Positions 33,318 through 42,101 of a stretch of DNA of 43,408 nucleotides are shown here, in pieces (position 1 is the stretch's first letter; each line of letters starts with the position of its first letter). Both the position numbers and the translations under genes were made by a program. Origin of the DNA: Prevotella sp. (GTDB taxonomy: Bacteria; Bacteroidota; Bacteroidia; Bacteroidales; Bacteroidaceae); contig JAFTGH010000038.1 in the NCBI GenBank assembly GCA_017458005.1, positions 1 through 43,408 of the forward strand, written 5' to 3'. Below the pieces are notes generated by a model that did not search any database, was not told the origin of the DNA, and was given only the letters and a program-made list of their open reading frames with translations.

Positions 33318-33448
33318 AACTTCAAATTTTAAAAGTTCTTAAAATGGAAGGCACGGTACCTTATCCGAGCATTCCTTCGTTTTTTGCGAAATCCTTACCG
33401 ACAATTCTATTTACTTAAGTGTCAACAAATAATTACTAACTAATATAA

Positions 33449-34495
33449 TTATTTATATGCATCTAAAGCAACTGTTGGCATGCCATTTTCAAAGCATCCT
33501 TTACTATAGCCTCCATTATAGCCAGCTGGTGCCTGTGGTTCCCAATAGAAGATTCCTTCCAAATGACCAGTGGCCTGTCCTTTGCTGATTAGTGATGCAA
33601 TACAGTCACGGCACTTTTCTGCCAGATTATAGTCCATACCTATCTCGCAAACCATTACTGGTACAGCGTACTTCTGATAGAGTGAGTTAATGTTGTTGAC
33701 ACAGGCATCCACCATTGAAACCCAGGTATCCTCCTCTGGATAAAGAGACATGCCTATCATATCGAACTTTCCGCCATTGGCTTTCAGGTTGTCGAAGATA
33801 TTGGTGTAATACCAGAGGTTGTCACCGCTATCCAAATGTACGATGACCTTGGCATCTGAGAAGATGGCTTTCACGGTATCGTATCCGGCAGTCACCAACT
33901 CCGCAAAATTGCTTCCGTTGTCCAGATTACCCAATGGCCACATCATACCCCAGCGGGTCTCGTTGCCTATCTGCACCCACTCAGGTTCGATGTCATACTG
34001 TTTCAGCAGCGATAACATCTCTGTGACGTGGGATGCAACAGCGGCCTTTGCCTCGCCAAGTGAATACTCTGCCCAAGCAGCAGGAATATTTTGATGACCA
34101 GGATCTGCCCAAGTGTCGCTGAAATGGAAGTCTATCATCAGTCTAAGCCCAAGTGCGTTGGCACGACGTGCCTTTACCAGCACATCACTGATGTTATTCC
34201 ATCCCTCTGCGGGATTTACCCAAACACGCAGACGGATGGAGTTGACGCCACAGTCTTCCTTCAGGAGTTTCATGCACTCTGTAGCCACACCTTTCTTGTT
34301 AGTGAAAGTCAGCCCTTCGCTCTCCATCTGTGTGAGCCAGCTGACATCTGCACCTTTGGCAAACGTTCCACGCTCAATCTCTATGGTATTATCTGCCTGC
34401 TTTGGATTAGTGATAGGACTTTCCTGTGTGCAGGAAGCCTGCACACAAGAGAGAGTCACAAAAGATACTATTATCCCAAAATATTTTCGAATCAT
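33449..34495 (-). CDS. GH53 endo-beta-1,4-galactanase lipoprotein
   Basis: The 348-residue enzyme cuts internal beta-1,4 bonds of pectic galactan (type I arabinogalactan). The TIM-barrel family markers are AKGADVSWLTQMESEGLTF, IRLRVWVNP and MIDFHFSDTWADPGHQ. The acid/base is Glu179 in IGNETRWG and the nucleophile Glu284 in VCEIGMDY. The signal peptide ends in a Cys-containing stretch (SCVQASCTQE), so lipid anchoring on the cell surface is likely. It follows the SusE-like gene by 13 bases, the order found in the B. thetaiotaomicron pectic galactan locus (BT4668 is its GH53). Confidence 0.93.
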   Translation of the reverse strand: MIRKYFGIIVSFVTLSCVQASCTQESPITNPKQADNTIEIERGTFAKGADVSWLTQMESEGLTFTNKKGVATECMKLLKEDCGVNSIRLRVWVNPAEGWNNISDVLVKARRANALGLRLMIDFHFSDTWADPGHQNIPAAWAEYSLGEAKAAVASHVTEMLSLLKQYDIEPEWVQIGNETRWGMMWPLGNLDNGSNFAELVTAGYDTVKAIFSDAKVIVHLDSGDNLWYYTNIFDNLKANGGKFDMIGMSLYPEEDTWVSMVDACVNNINSLYQKYAVPVMVCEIGMDYNLAEKCRDCIASLISKGQATGHLEGIFYWEPQAPAGYNGGYSKGCFENGMPTVALDAYK

Positions 34496-34508
34496 AATCT
34501 TCTCATTT

Positions 34509-36215
34509 TTATTCTGTTAACGAATAGGTACATTTACATAAATCAACGGTGAGGGTATATGTCTTCCCACTTTCCCAACCAACAGGATTGCCGTCGTTCT
34601 TCTTAGTCCAACGGAGAGAACCATCACTGCAGGTGCCGAACCAGTAGTCCCATGAACCGTTAAGCAAAATCTGTGCGCCCCATGGTGTATCACCTGTAGC
34701 GGTTACCTGAGCGGTATAAACACCGGGCTGACCTTCAACGGCTGTCATGTCGGTTAGATTCCAGTCATCATTGAAGCCCGTATAGGATACCTGCGTGATA
34801 GGATCGGCCATGCCATACCAGTACGACATCCAACCAAGTGAGGCGATAGTGACATACAAGCCCTTGCCAGGTGCCTGGATGTTGTTGTCGTCAGTGCCGC
34901 CAATAATCAGTTTCCATTCAGATGTACTTGGATCCTGGTTGACGTGTGTCCAGTCATCCTTTGCCTGTGAGAAGTAGTAACCCCATGAGCAGTTGAAGTT
35001 GACGGCAGCTGCATAGCAGAGATTATCCTCATCGTAAAGGGTAAGATACTGGTCGAAGTTCCATGTATCGTCATTACCAAGGATATAGAGAATCTGCGGA
35101 ATCTCAGTTGGAGTATCACTGCCTTCAGTCACCTCACATTTCCATTCCTTCGGGTTAGAGAGGTCGATTGACAAGGTTACATCTCCTGCTGACGGAATGT
35201 TCACTGTGATATTTGAAGCAGTCTCACCAAAGGTTAGTTCACCATTCTCATATCCAAATGCAACAGGTGTGTCAATGGCAGCTGCATCATCCGTACCAGT
35301 GGCATAGTTGTATTGCTTACCAGTGCCTGCTATTTGGATAGTAACAGAACCAGCCTGAGAGGCCTGATAGGCAAGTGTCCACTTGTTTGCCTTGCGGTCG
35401 TAGGTCATCTCGCCAGTTATGTCACCGCTGACTGTCAGCGACGGGATATAGAGAGCCGACCACTCCTGACGGACTGTATTGACAATAGTATAGTAACAGC
35501 CCGACTGTCCCGGATACCAGAAGTTCCAGTGCTGGTCATTGCTGCTGATGACGAAAGGTTTACCACCGCCATCATCGCCAATATTACCCCATAGCACTCC
35601 ATTACCTTCTTGCAACCACCAGTTGTACCAGCCGCCCACACCGAGGAATCCGCTGTAAACTCCGTCTGAGTTTGGAGATGCCAACGTATTACCAGTATCA
35701 GCACGGCTTGCATCAAGAACGAATCCAATAGTCATATCGATGCTATATGGTGTTACCTGAATCTGGTAGATATTACTGTACTGGGGATCTACATTATTTG
35801 CCAATACAGAACGCATACGGATATATAATGTGGACGCTACATCACTCTCCAGACCAACTCGTCCCACAAGGGAGTTCAGATATTCAGCAGTAAACTGCAT
35901 AGAAGTAGTACCAGTCTCTGTCAGAATCTCGATAGGAGCATCGAACGTGCTCGTATTTGCGAACTGGAGCGTGTTGACTGTCGTTCCGATAGGAGTCTGC
36001 ACACGTTCGTCATTGGTCGTCAGACGACTGTTGTCAGTCCAATTAAGGGTCAAAGCCAGTCCTGTGGCATAATCTTTGTTGATGACGACATCACCGGAGC
36101 CACTAAGCACAACAGGCTGAGCACCTGATGTGGTGATGGTGTCACCGTCTTTGTTGCATGCAGTAAAAAGCATGACAGCAAAAAGCGATGCTATGATATA
36201 TTTTATCTGTTTCAT
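34509..36215 (-). CDS. SusE-like surface glycan-binding lipoprotein
   Basis: With the ATG at 36215 the protein has 568 residues and a clean lipoprotein signal peptide (MKQIKYIIASLFAVMLFTAC). A longer start seven codons upstream overlaps susD and lengthens the signal. The N-terminal part is a SusE-type Ig-like domain (VLSGSGDVVINKDYA to IQVTPYSI). Two or three beta-sandwich, tryptophan-rich modules follow, such as GVGGWYNWWLQEG and LGWMSYWYGMADP, and a final SusF/SusE-like domain with LNGSWDYWFGTC. Exposed Trp and Tyr suggest glycan binding at the surface to feed SusCD. In other galactan loci this place holds a DUF5114-type binding protein. Confidence 0.82.
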   Translation of the reverse strand: MKQIKYIIASLFAVMLFTACNKDGDTITTSGAQPVVLSGSGDVVINKDYATGLALTLNWTDNSRLTTNDERVQTPIGTTVNTLQFANTSTFDAPIEILTETGTTSMQFTAEYLNSLVGRVGLESDVASTLYIRMRSVLANNVDPQYSNIYQIQVTPYSIDMTIGFVLDASRADTGNTLASPNSDGVYSGFLGVGGWYNWWLQEGNGVLWGNIGDDGGGKPFVISSNDQHWNFWYPGQSGCYYTIVNTVRQEWSALYIPSLTVSGDITGEMTYDRKANKWTLAYQASQAGSVTIQIAGTGKQYNYATGTDDAAAIDTPVAFGYENGELTFGETASNITVNIPSAGDVTLSIDLSNPKEWKCEVTEGSDTPTEIPQILYILGNDDTWNFDQYLTLYDEDNLCYAAAVNFNCSWGYYFSQAKDDWTHVNQDPSTSEWKLIIGGTDDNNIQAPGKGLYVTIASLGWMSYWYGMADPITQVSYTGFNDDWNLTDMTAVEGQPGVYTAQVTATGDTPWGAQILLNGSWDYWFGTCSDGSLRWTKKNDGNPVGWESGKTYTLTVDLCKCTYSLTE

Positions 36216-36222
36216 AAGGTTA

Positions 36223-37800
36223 TCAATAGTTTTCATTCTTCAAATTCGGATTTGCTGAAAGTTCTGCTGTAGGAATGGGATAAACGTTATACTTACTTTC
36301 CGTTGCACGACCATCAACAACACCACCCTTCCATTGCCATTTATAAGAACCACCGGTAAACTGACCAAAACGGATAAGATCAGTACGGCGACAACTCTCC
36401 CAATAGAGTTCACGAGCACGTTCGTCAAGGATAAACTGCAAAGTAAACTGTGCTTCGTTAATGTTACCATCAGCAGTGCCGAAAGCACGCTCACGCAATT
36501 TATTTACTAATTGTAATGCCTCATCACGGGTAGCACCAGTTCCGCCACGCAATACGCTCTCCGCCAGCATCAAATATACATCAGCCAAACGGAATACGGG
36601 ATAATCGATGTCTGCACCTACGGCACCAGTATTAGATGCTGCCTCTCCGGCATCTGTCAAGTTAGAGAACTTCTCTCCAAAGAATCCCTGACTTTGGTCG
36701 TCAATAGCTTTTGTAAGCCACTGCTCCTGACCGTCAGTATAGAACATATAACGGCTGTCACTTGTTTCGCTTCCAGAGAACATATTAGGCAGTTCACCAC
36801 GTACACGGAACATTCCCCATCCACCTGTCAGACCATACTTCGCAGGATCCTGAGAACTGGAGTTGCCACACTCACCGCAAACGATATAGGTGGTAGCTCC
36901 CCATGATACCGTATTTACTGCATCTACTATGAATGGGAAAATAATCTCATTAGTGCGCTTGTCATTGTCAGCATTGAACAATTTACTGTAATCAGACTCT
37001 AATGAATAGCCAGCACTCATAATCTGTTTGCAATAGGTAATACAGTCCGTATAATGGTTCCCTGCATGATAAACTTCAGCATTCAGATATAACTTGGCGA
37101 GCAATGCCCATGCTGCAGCCTGAGATGCGCGTCCATACTCTACCTCATTGGGAGCGAGCAGGCCATTAGTCGCAATATCCTTCAGTTCATTTTCTATAAA
37201 TGTAAAGAGCTGACTGTTACTATAGCATTCTGGTGTATAAGCTCCTACTCCCATCGTTTCATCTACAAAAGGACCTTTGCCAAATAAATCCAATACGTAG
37301 TAGTATGCCAAAGCACGCAAGAAACGGGCTTCTGCCCTATAGGCAGTCAAGTTTGCATTGCCGGAAACACTTTCTGCCGTGGCATGACCAAGAAACTCAT
37401 TACATAGAGCGATGGTATAGTATGCCCTATAGTATGTGTCAGCAACCCAAGGATCATTGGCATCCCAAGTCATATAGGTCAATCCTTCTATCTTATCGCC
37501 TGAAAGCCATGTTCCAGCCATCTCGTCCGTAGGAGCTTCTTGTAGGTTAAAGTAACCTCTCAGGAAATCATGACCATTATTGCTCGAAATATCTGCATTA
37601 CCACCGCCTTGCTCTTGACCCACTATGACATATGAGGCATAAAGCTTGGCCAAAGCCATTTTATAACCTTGCTCTGAGCCATAAACTACATCTGCGGTAG
37701 TCTGACTGTCTGTCTGGGGCTGTTGGTCCAGGTCGCCTGTGCAAGACATCAGTCCACAGGCTGTAAATAGTATTAAATATATCTTTTTCATATTGCTCAT
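36223..37800 (-). CDS. SusD/RagB-family surface glycan-binding lipoprotein
   Basis: The 525-residue lid protein has a lipoprotein signal (MKKIYLILFTACGLMSCTGD; a start three codons later at 37791 is equally plausible). It has the SusD hallmarks: N-terminal DLDQQPQT, helical TPR-like parts (AEARFLRALAYYYVLDLFG, AAAWALLAKLYLNAEVY) and the C-terminal LDERARELYWESCRRTDLIRFGQ. It covers the SusC barrel and traps oligosaccharides. It begins four bases after the susC stop and ends seven bases before the SusE-like start. The length is normal. Confidence 0.95.
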   Translation of the reverse strand: MSNMKKIYLILFTACGLMSCTGDLDQQPQTDSQTTADVVYGSEQGYKMALAKLYASYVIVGQEQGGGNADISSNNGHDFLRGYFNLQEAPTDEMAGTWLSGDKIEGLTYMTWDANDPWVADTYYRAYYTIALCNEFLGHATAESVSGNANLTAYRAEARFLRALAYYYVLDLFGKGPFVDETMGVGAYTPECYSNSQLFTFIENELKDIATNGLLAPNEVEYGRASQAAAWALLAKLYLNAEVYHAGNHYTDCITYCKQIMSAGYSLESDYSKLFNADNDKRTNEIIFPFIVDAVNTVSWGATTYIVCGECGNSSSQDPAKYGLTGGWGMFRVRGELPNMFSGSETSDSRYMFYTDGQEQWLTKAIDDQSQGFFGEKFSNLTDAGEAASNTGAVGADIDYPVFRLADVYLMLAESVLRGGTGATRDEALQLVNKLRERAFGTADGNINEAQFTLQFILDERARELYWESCRRTDLIRFGQFTGGSYKWQWKGGVVDGRATESKYNVYPIPTAELSANPNLKNENY

Positions 37801-37804
37801 ATTT

Positions 37805-40777
37805 TTAGAAATCAAGACCAATGGTAAGTGAATAGATCCGTGGACGTGGATAAACAGTCATGTCGATACCACCTTGATTCTCTGGATCTACGCCCTTGTA
37901 ATTGGTAATAGTAAAGACATTCTGAACCATCAAAGAAGCATTCATGGAGAACCACTTACATACTTGTCCGAAATTGTAAGAGAGTTGGATATTGTCCATT
38001 TTAAGGAAAGAAGCATTCTCCACATAATGGTCACTCTCATGCTGACGTTTCTGAAAACGTGTAGTCATATAGCTGTTGTTCAGACGGTTCAGTTGATAGT
38101 CATTATATGACATGGTTTCCCAAGCTCCTGTATTCATAGCCATACCATTGTAGAGGTAGTTGCCCACGTTTGCACGGAGTGAAGTGCTCAGCGTCAGTTT
38201 TTTCCAGCGTAGAGAGGTAGAAAAACCGAAAATCCAGTCAGGAGCAGGAGAGTGATAGTGGTAGAGGTCATTGGAATCGACCACACCATCACCGTTGAGG
38301 TCTGCATAAAGACCTTCGATGGGCATTCCTTTCTCATCATAAATCTGCTTATATACATAGTAACTGTATGGGGCATACCCTTCTGATAGTACCTGAACAT
38401 AGTGTGACTCGATGGCACCAGCCGGGGTGTTTGGCGATTCTGCTAAGTCGTTCAAACGGAGATTTGTAATTTCGGTCTTCTGATAGGTTGCATTAGCACT
38501 CATATTCCACTCCCAATTTTCTTTTTTAATGGGTGTGGCAGAAATAGACACCTCAACACCTTTGCTTTTGATATTTCCGACATTACTCAGCATCTGCTTG
38601 TTGAAGTTTGTGCCTGCTGCAACAGGAACCGTTGCCAACAAATCCTCTGTCTTACGATTGTAATAGTCAAACGAACCTGTAACTCGGTCACCAATGATAC
38701 CAAAATCAAAACCGAAGTTCCAGGCCTTAGTAGTTTCCCATTTCAGATTGCTATTATAGGCTGCTGGGCGATAAGTGTGTATGGGGGTACCGCCAAACAT
38801 ATAGTAGGCACCACTTTGGCTTTCAGTATACAGTGGTAAATAGCTATAGTTAGCAATACCATCTTGCTGACCAGTCACACCAAAACTTGCACGTAGTTTT
38901 AAACTATTGAAAATAGGTTTCAGTCCTTTGAAGAAACCTTCCTCTGACACTCTCCATCCTAAAGCCACAGACGGGAACGAGCCCCAACGGTTATCCTTGC
39001 TGAAACGTGAAGAACCATCTCGGCGAATGCTGGCTGACAATAGGTACTTGCCATCATAGCTATAGTTCAATCGTCCATAATAAGAGAGCAAAACATGTCG
39101 CTGGTCATCAGCAGCCGATGCAGCCTGCTGCTCTGCGGGAGTCATGTCGTTCAATTCCAAATAGGCAGCATTAGTGTATTTCCAGAACTGATAGTCATAA
39201 CCTGCCGTTATCTCAATATTACTCTTGATACTTTCTATATACTTATTATAATTGAGGTAGAATGTTAGCAGGCGGTTGTTGTTTTTCTGCGGACCGTATG
39301 TGTAGTTACGTCCACCTGTATTATAATACTGATATGCTTCTTTTGGTACATAGATCTTACCCTTTCCCTTAGAGTAGTCGTAACCTAAGGTAAGATGGGC
39401 GTGCAAGTCAGGAAGGAAGTGCATACTATAGTCTGCATCGAAACTTCCCACAAAACGATACACATCACTTGTCGAACTATAGTTGTTCAATAGCCCTACA
39501 GGGTTGCCTGTAGCACCGGTAATGGGTACTCCATTGGCATCAGCAGCCTCATAATAGCCGAGGAAGGCGTCTGTTCCGGAATAAATAGGAGAACAGGGAT
39601 TGTGAGTAGCACCGCCCCAAATGGCATTCGTATTGGCAAAACGGGTGTCGCTGTATGTACCTTTCAGGTTGATGTTCAGTTTCAGATGGTTGTCAAACAG
39701 TGTAGGTGTCAGTGAAAGGCTACCTGTATAACGTTTCATATTATCTGTTTTCAGAATACCATTTTGATTGCTATATCCAAAAGACAGGCGATAGGGTAGA
39801 AAATTGGATATTTTGCCTGAGATTCCTAGGTTATTGTCTGTTCCAAAAGCTGTTCGGAATATTTCGTCATTCCAGTCGGTATTCACATTGTCATTAAGTA
39901 GCGACTTCTGACGGTCTGTTCCGTATGTGTTCACCAAATTATACATATCATTACGACTAATCATATCCGCAGTCTTTGTACGAGTCTGTAGCGAATTGGT
40001 CGTCGAGAAACTGATTCTGGGCCTATTTGAGTCAGTTCCTTTTTTTGTCGTAATGATGATAACACCATTAGACGCGCGCGAACCATAGATAGCAGTAGAA
40101 GATGCATCCTTCAGAATGGTCATGCTCTCAATATCGTTCGGGTTAATCAAACTCAGGAAGTTTCCGCTACCACTGACACTGCCTCCCACTTCCATAGGAA
40201 CACCGTCAAGAACAATCAGCGGGTCATTGGAGGCATTCAGCGAAGCACCTCCACGAATACGGATGGTGCTGCCCGCTGACGGTGAGCCGCCACCATTGAC
40301 AATCTGCACACCGCTTACCTTACCATTAATCAATTGTTCGGGTGAATTGATGACACCCTGATTAAAGTCCTTACTGCTCACGTTTGAGACGGAACCTGTC
40401 AGGTCACTCTTACGTTGCACACCATATCCGATGACCACCGTCTCTTGCAACACGGTTTCATCAGACTCCAAACGAACCGTCAGTTTCCCTGATGCAGGGA
40501 TGTTGACGGTCTTCGTCTTGTAACCAACATACGAAACTTGGATAGCTGTTGCTTTGCTGCTTACTTCCAGTTGGAAGTTGCCATCGAAGTCCGTAATCAC
40601 TCCTTTTGCGCTCCCTGATTCGGTGACTGTAGCACCAATCAGTGCCTCACCAGTCTCGTCGATAACTGTTCCTGTCACCTTTTTGGCATTCTGAGCCAGA
40701 ACAGATGCAGGAAGGAACATCAACAAGAACATTAGGCACCATGAACGCATCAATGTTTTCGTCTGTTTGAACTTCAT
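37805..40777 (-). CDS. SusC/RagA-family TonB-dependent outer-membrane transporter
   Basis: The 990-residue protein takes up galactan oligosaccharides across the outer membrane with energy from TonB. After the signal peptide (ending LPASVLAQ) come the carboxypeptidase-like domain (VTGTVIDETGEALIGATV), the TonB box region (ETVVIGYGVQRKSDLTGSV), the plug (VSGVQIVNGGGSPSAGSTIR, MTILKDASSTAIYGSRASNG) and a 22-strand barrel ending in an aromatic residue (LTIGLDF). The ATG at 40777 is preferred because a longer frame crosses the 5' leader. It is the first gene of the operon behind the promoter at 40808-40838. Confidence 0.95.
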   Translation of the reverse strand: MKFKQTKTLMRSWCLMFLLMFLPASVLAQNAKKVTGTVIDETGEALIGATVTESGSAKGVITDFDGNFQLEVSSKATAIQVSYVGYKTKTVNIPASGKLTVRLESDETVLQETVVIGYGVQRKSDLTGSVSNVSSKDFNQGVINSPEQLINGKVSGVQIVNGGGSPSAGSTIRIRGGASLNASNDPLIVLDGVPMEVGGSVSGSGNFLSLINPNDIESMTILKDASSTAIYGSRASNGVIIITTKKGTDSNRPRISFSTTNSLQTRTKTADMISRNDMYNLVNTYGTDRQKSLLNDNVNTDWNDEIFRTAFGTDNNLGISGKISNFLPYRLSFGYSNQNGILKTDNMKRYTGSLSLTPTLFDNHLKLNINLKGTYSDTRFANTNAIWGGATHNPCSPIYSGTDAFLGYYEAADANGVPITGATGNPVGLLNNYSSTSDVYRFVGSFDADYSMHFLPDLHAHLTLGYDYSKGKGKIYVPKEAYQYYNTGGRNYTYGPQKNNNRLLTFYLNYNKYIESIKSNIEITAGYDYQFWKYTNAAYLELNDMTPAEQQAASAADDQRHVLLSYYGRLNYSYDGKYLLSASIRRDGSSRFSKDNRWGSFPSVALGWRVSEEGFFKGLKPIFNSLKLRASFGVTGQQDGIANYSYLPLYTESQSGAYYMFGGTPIHTYRPAAYNSNLKWETTKAWNFGFDFGIIGDRVTGSFDYYNRKTEDLLATVPVAAGTNFNKQMLSNVGNIKSKGVEVSISATPIKKENWEWNMSANATYQKTEITNLRLNDLAESPNTPAGAIESHYVQVLSEGYAPYSYYVYKQIYDEKGMPIEGLYADLNGDGVVDSNDLYHYHSPAPDWIFGFSTSLRWKKLTLSTSLRANVGNYLYNGMAMNTGAWETMSYNDYQLNRLNNSYMTTRFQKRQHESDHYVENASFLKMDNIQLSYNFGQVCKWFSMNASLMVQNVFTITNYKGVDPENQGGIDMTVYPRPRIYSLTIGLDF

Positions 40778-40807
40778 ATTTTTAGGTTTAAAAAATGTTA
40801 TTGGCTG

Positions 40808-40838
40808 CAAAATTAGTTCAAATTACCCTATATACAAA
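40808..40838 (-). promoter_or_regulatory. Promoter of the susC-susD-susE-GH53 operon
   Basis: On the minus strand TTTG (40838-40835), 19 bases, TAATTTTG (40815-40808), then 30 bases to the ATG. The -33/-7 spacing is right. The hybrid regulator's target would be expected upstream of it, in 40839-40906, which is A+T-rich and holds TTTGTCC/TTTGTCT near-repeats. Confidence 0.75.
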
Positions 40839-40906
40839 AAACAAATCAGACAAAACTTTGCCCATTTTGGACAAACTAATAATCTATAGTATATAATTAA
40901 TCTTTA

Positions 40907-40961
40907 CCAACAATATGGAGATACCAGCCACACAGGTCGCTCTCCTTCTAAATATTGTTGG
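40907..40961. repeat. 10-bp inverted repeat with 35-base loop
   Basis: CCAACAATAT (40907-40916) is the exact reverse complement of 40952-40961. A second inner stem GGAGA/TCTCC is possible. It lies between the DUF6169 stop and the susC promoter. It could be a terminator of the DUF6169 unit, although the T tail is poor, or a regulator site. Confidence 0.45.
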
Positions 40962-41085
40962 CGCGTAGAGCTCTTCTTTTATGGGTACATAAACTGACGA
41001 TTTCAACCTGTTGCAACTCATCAATTGTGAGCACATTGTATCTGCTTAAAGTGCTGAAATTGCCTCTAAAAAAGACGTAAGAAGA

Positions 41086-41592
41086 TTATTTATCTCTTGG
41101 TGTATACAATTGTGGCACATGTTTCAAGAAGTCCTGGTAGTATGAGAGAATCATATCGTGCAATGGATGATCGTGACGCATAAGAATTCCTGCATAGTAG
41201 TTAACCTTCTTGAATGTGACAGAATCGCTGTATAGGGTCATTTCATGGCTACGGGCATAATCGTAGAACCAAAGATGGTAGAGACGGTCGCGAGCTGCCT
41301 GACGATGGTCGGTAGAGTCACAGATATAGAGCATGACTGTAGGCTCCTGACTGAAGAATTCTTCCAAAATGACGGTCACTACATCAAGAATCTTGGGATC
41401 ATACGATCCATGTTCATGCTCACTATTGTCTATGAAAAAATGATAGGCACCATCATCCATAAAGATAGTGTCTTTATAAAAGCCTACAATATAATGAATA
41501 TCCTGATCGGTAACAAAACGAAAAGTAAACTCACCCAACTGACTTAACTTGTAGGGTGAGCGCTGGTTTAGTATGTCTGCAGAAAGTGTCAT
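41086..41592 (-). CDS. DUF6169-like hypothetical protein
   Basis: The 168-residue soluble protein has no signal peptide. The segments FRFVTDQDIHYIVGFYKD, VVTVILEEFFSQEPTVMLYI and CDSTDHRQAARDRLYHLWF match a Bacteroidales family annotated as DUF6169, of unknown function. Its ATG overlaps the stop of a 42-residue reading frame (ATGA), so the pair should be translated together. It lies inside the island beside susC but reads from its own promoter, and no tie to galactan use is seen. Such small pairs often behave like toxin-antitoxin or phage-defence genes; that is a guess. Confidence 0.65.
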   Translation of the reverse strand: MTLSADILNQRSPYKLSQLGEFTFRFVTDQDIHYIVGFYKDTIFMDDGAYHFFIDNSEHEHGSYDPKILDVVTVILEEFFSQEPTVMLYICDSTDHRQAARDRLYHLWFYDYARSHEMTLYSDSVTFKKVNYYAGILMRHDHPLHDMILSYYQDFLKHVPQLYTPRDK

Positions 41593-41717
41593 TGTGCGAT
41601 CTGGGCCTCCTGCTCACGTACTTGTTCGCGCCATTTTTCACGAGCATCTATCATCTGCTGGAAAGCTTCAGCATACTGCTCAGGGCTGTCGTAGCGTTTA
41701 AATTTGTTTTGCTCCAT
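41589..41717 (-). CDS. Small 42-residue protein coupled to DUF6169
   Basis: A short ATG frame encodes MEQNKFKRYDSPEQYAEAFQ and then a charged helix (MIDAREKWREQVREQEAQ). Codon-like composition, a -7 box 28 bases upstream and the ATGA overlap with the next gene all favour a real gene. It is predicted as one or two amphipathic helices. The family is not known to me. Confidence 0.65.
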   Translation of the reverse strand: MEQNKFKRYDSPEQYAEAFQQMIDAREKWREQVREQEAQIAQ

Positions 41718-41744
41718 AATCCATTTAATTGATGATCTCGGCTG

Positions 41745-41802
41745 CAAAGATACAAAAAGTTTTAGAAAGTTATACGCATTTACAACTTTTTTTATATCTT
41801 TG
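41745..41802. promoter_or_regulatory. Divergent -7 boxes ahead of the small gene pair
   Basis: CAAAGATA at 41745-41752 (TATCTTTG on the minus strand) serves the 41717 gene. A mirror TATCTTTG lies at 41795-41802 on the plus strand, with similar A/T-rich arms, about 200 bp before the right island end. Only a 30-codon frame (41831-41923) of doubtful reality follows on the plus strand. Confidence 0.55.
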
Positions 41803-41913
41803 CAATCAGATTGAATAATAGTTCGTCTTTATGATGACTATTATAGGTTCAAGCGTGAATCTTCTATTCTGCATTAGCAGATTTCGAGAATTATTGAAAA
41901 AGAATCGGTCCTT

Positions 41914-41947
41914 GCGTAAATAGCCGCAAAATAGCCGCAAACAAAAA
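41914..41947 (+). repeat. Putative integrase arm-type sites, right end
   Basis: Three direct units GCGTAAATA, GCCGCAAAATA and GCCGCAAACA lie about 60-95 bp inside the right end of the island. They match the trio at 22470-22500 in sequence, 11-bp period and orientation. Confidence 0.6.
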
Positions 41948-42005
41948 ATCGAAAATTGCGGAAACACCGATGAATACAGGGTTTATGAGACATTCGCAAG
42001 TCTGC

Positions 42006-42050
42006 TTGTGGTTCTGAATGTCGTGGGTTCGAGTCCCACCGGGCACCCAA
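42006..42050 (+). repeat. Displaced 3' half of tRNA-His (right attachment-type repeat)
   Basis: The sequence holds anticodon-loop to 3'-end of a tRNA-His: TTGTGGTTCTGAATGTCG, T stem GTGGG/CCCAC around TTCGAGT, acceptor strand CGGGCAC. The 5' half (acceptor 5' strand and D arm) is missing, so it is not a tRNA gene. It differs from the intact gene only at two T-stem pairs, both compensated. Confidence 0.85.
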
Positions 42051-42054
42051 AAGG

Positions 42055-42083
42055 AGACATCGCCGAATGGCAATGTCTTTTTT
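42055..42083 (+). terminator. Terminator after the tRNA-His fragment, copy 1
   Basis: AGACATcGCC, loop GAAT, GGCaATGTCT, then six T. It lies a few bases after the half tRNA and is probably the original chromosomal tRNA-His terminator. Confidence 0.8.
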
Positions 42084-42101
42084 GTGAGAGGATGCGAACA
42101 G

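Larger units (their letters stand above)
22309..42050. mobile_element. 19.7 kb tRNA-His genomic island carrying a galactan utilisation locus
   Basis: A 45-bp direct repeat of the tRNA-His 3' half brackets this segment (22309-22353 and 42006-42050, 41/45 identical). The intact tRNA is on the left with its 3' end facing inward and a half tRNA is on the right, as expected when an element inserts in a tRNA gene by tyrosine recombinase. 11-bp CGCAAAATnGC-type repeats lie just inside both ends. The cargo is the whole SusCD-GH53-GalK/E-GH2-GH43-regulator locus plus two small genes. No integrase, relaxase or other transfer gene is visible, so it is either a degraded element or one moved in trans. Confidence 0.75.

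Noticed and set aside
40816-41085. Invertible promoter upstream of susC controlled by the serine recombinase
   Set aside because: The only inverted repeat there (40907-40961) does not enclose the promoter, and its 35-base interior has no -7 box.
42006-42050. A second tRNA-His gene
   Set aside because: The D arm, 5' acceptor strand and 5' half of the anticodon stem are missing, so it cannot fold as a tRNA. It is better explained as a displaced 3' half.
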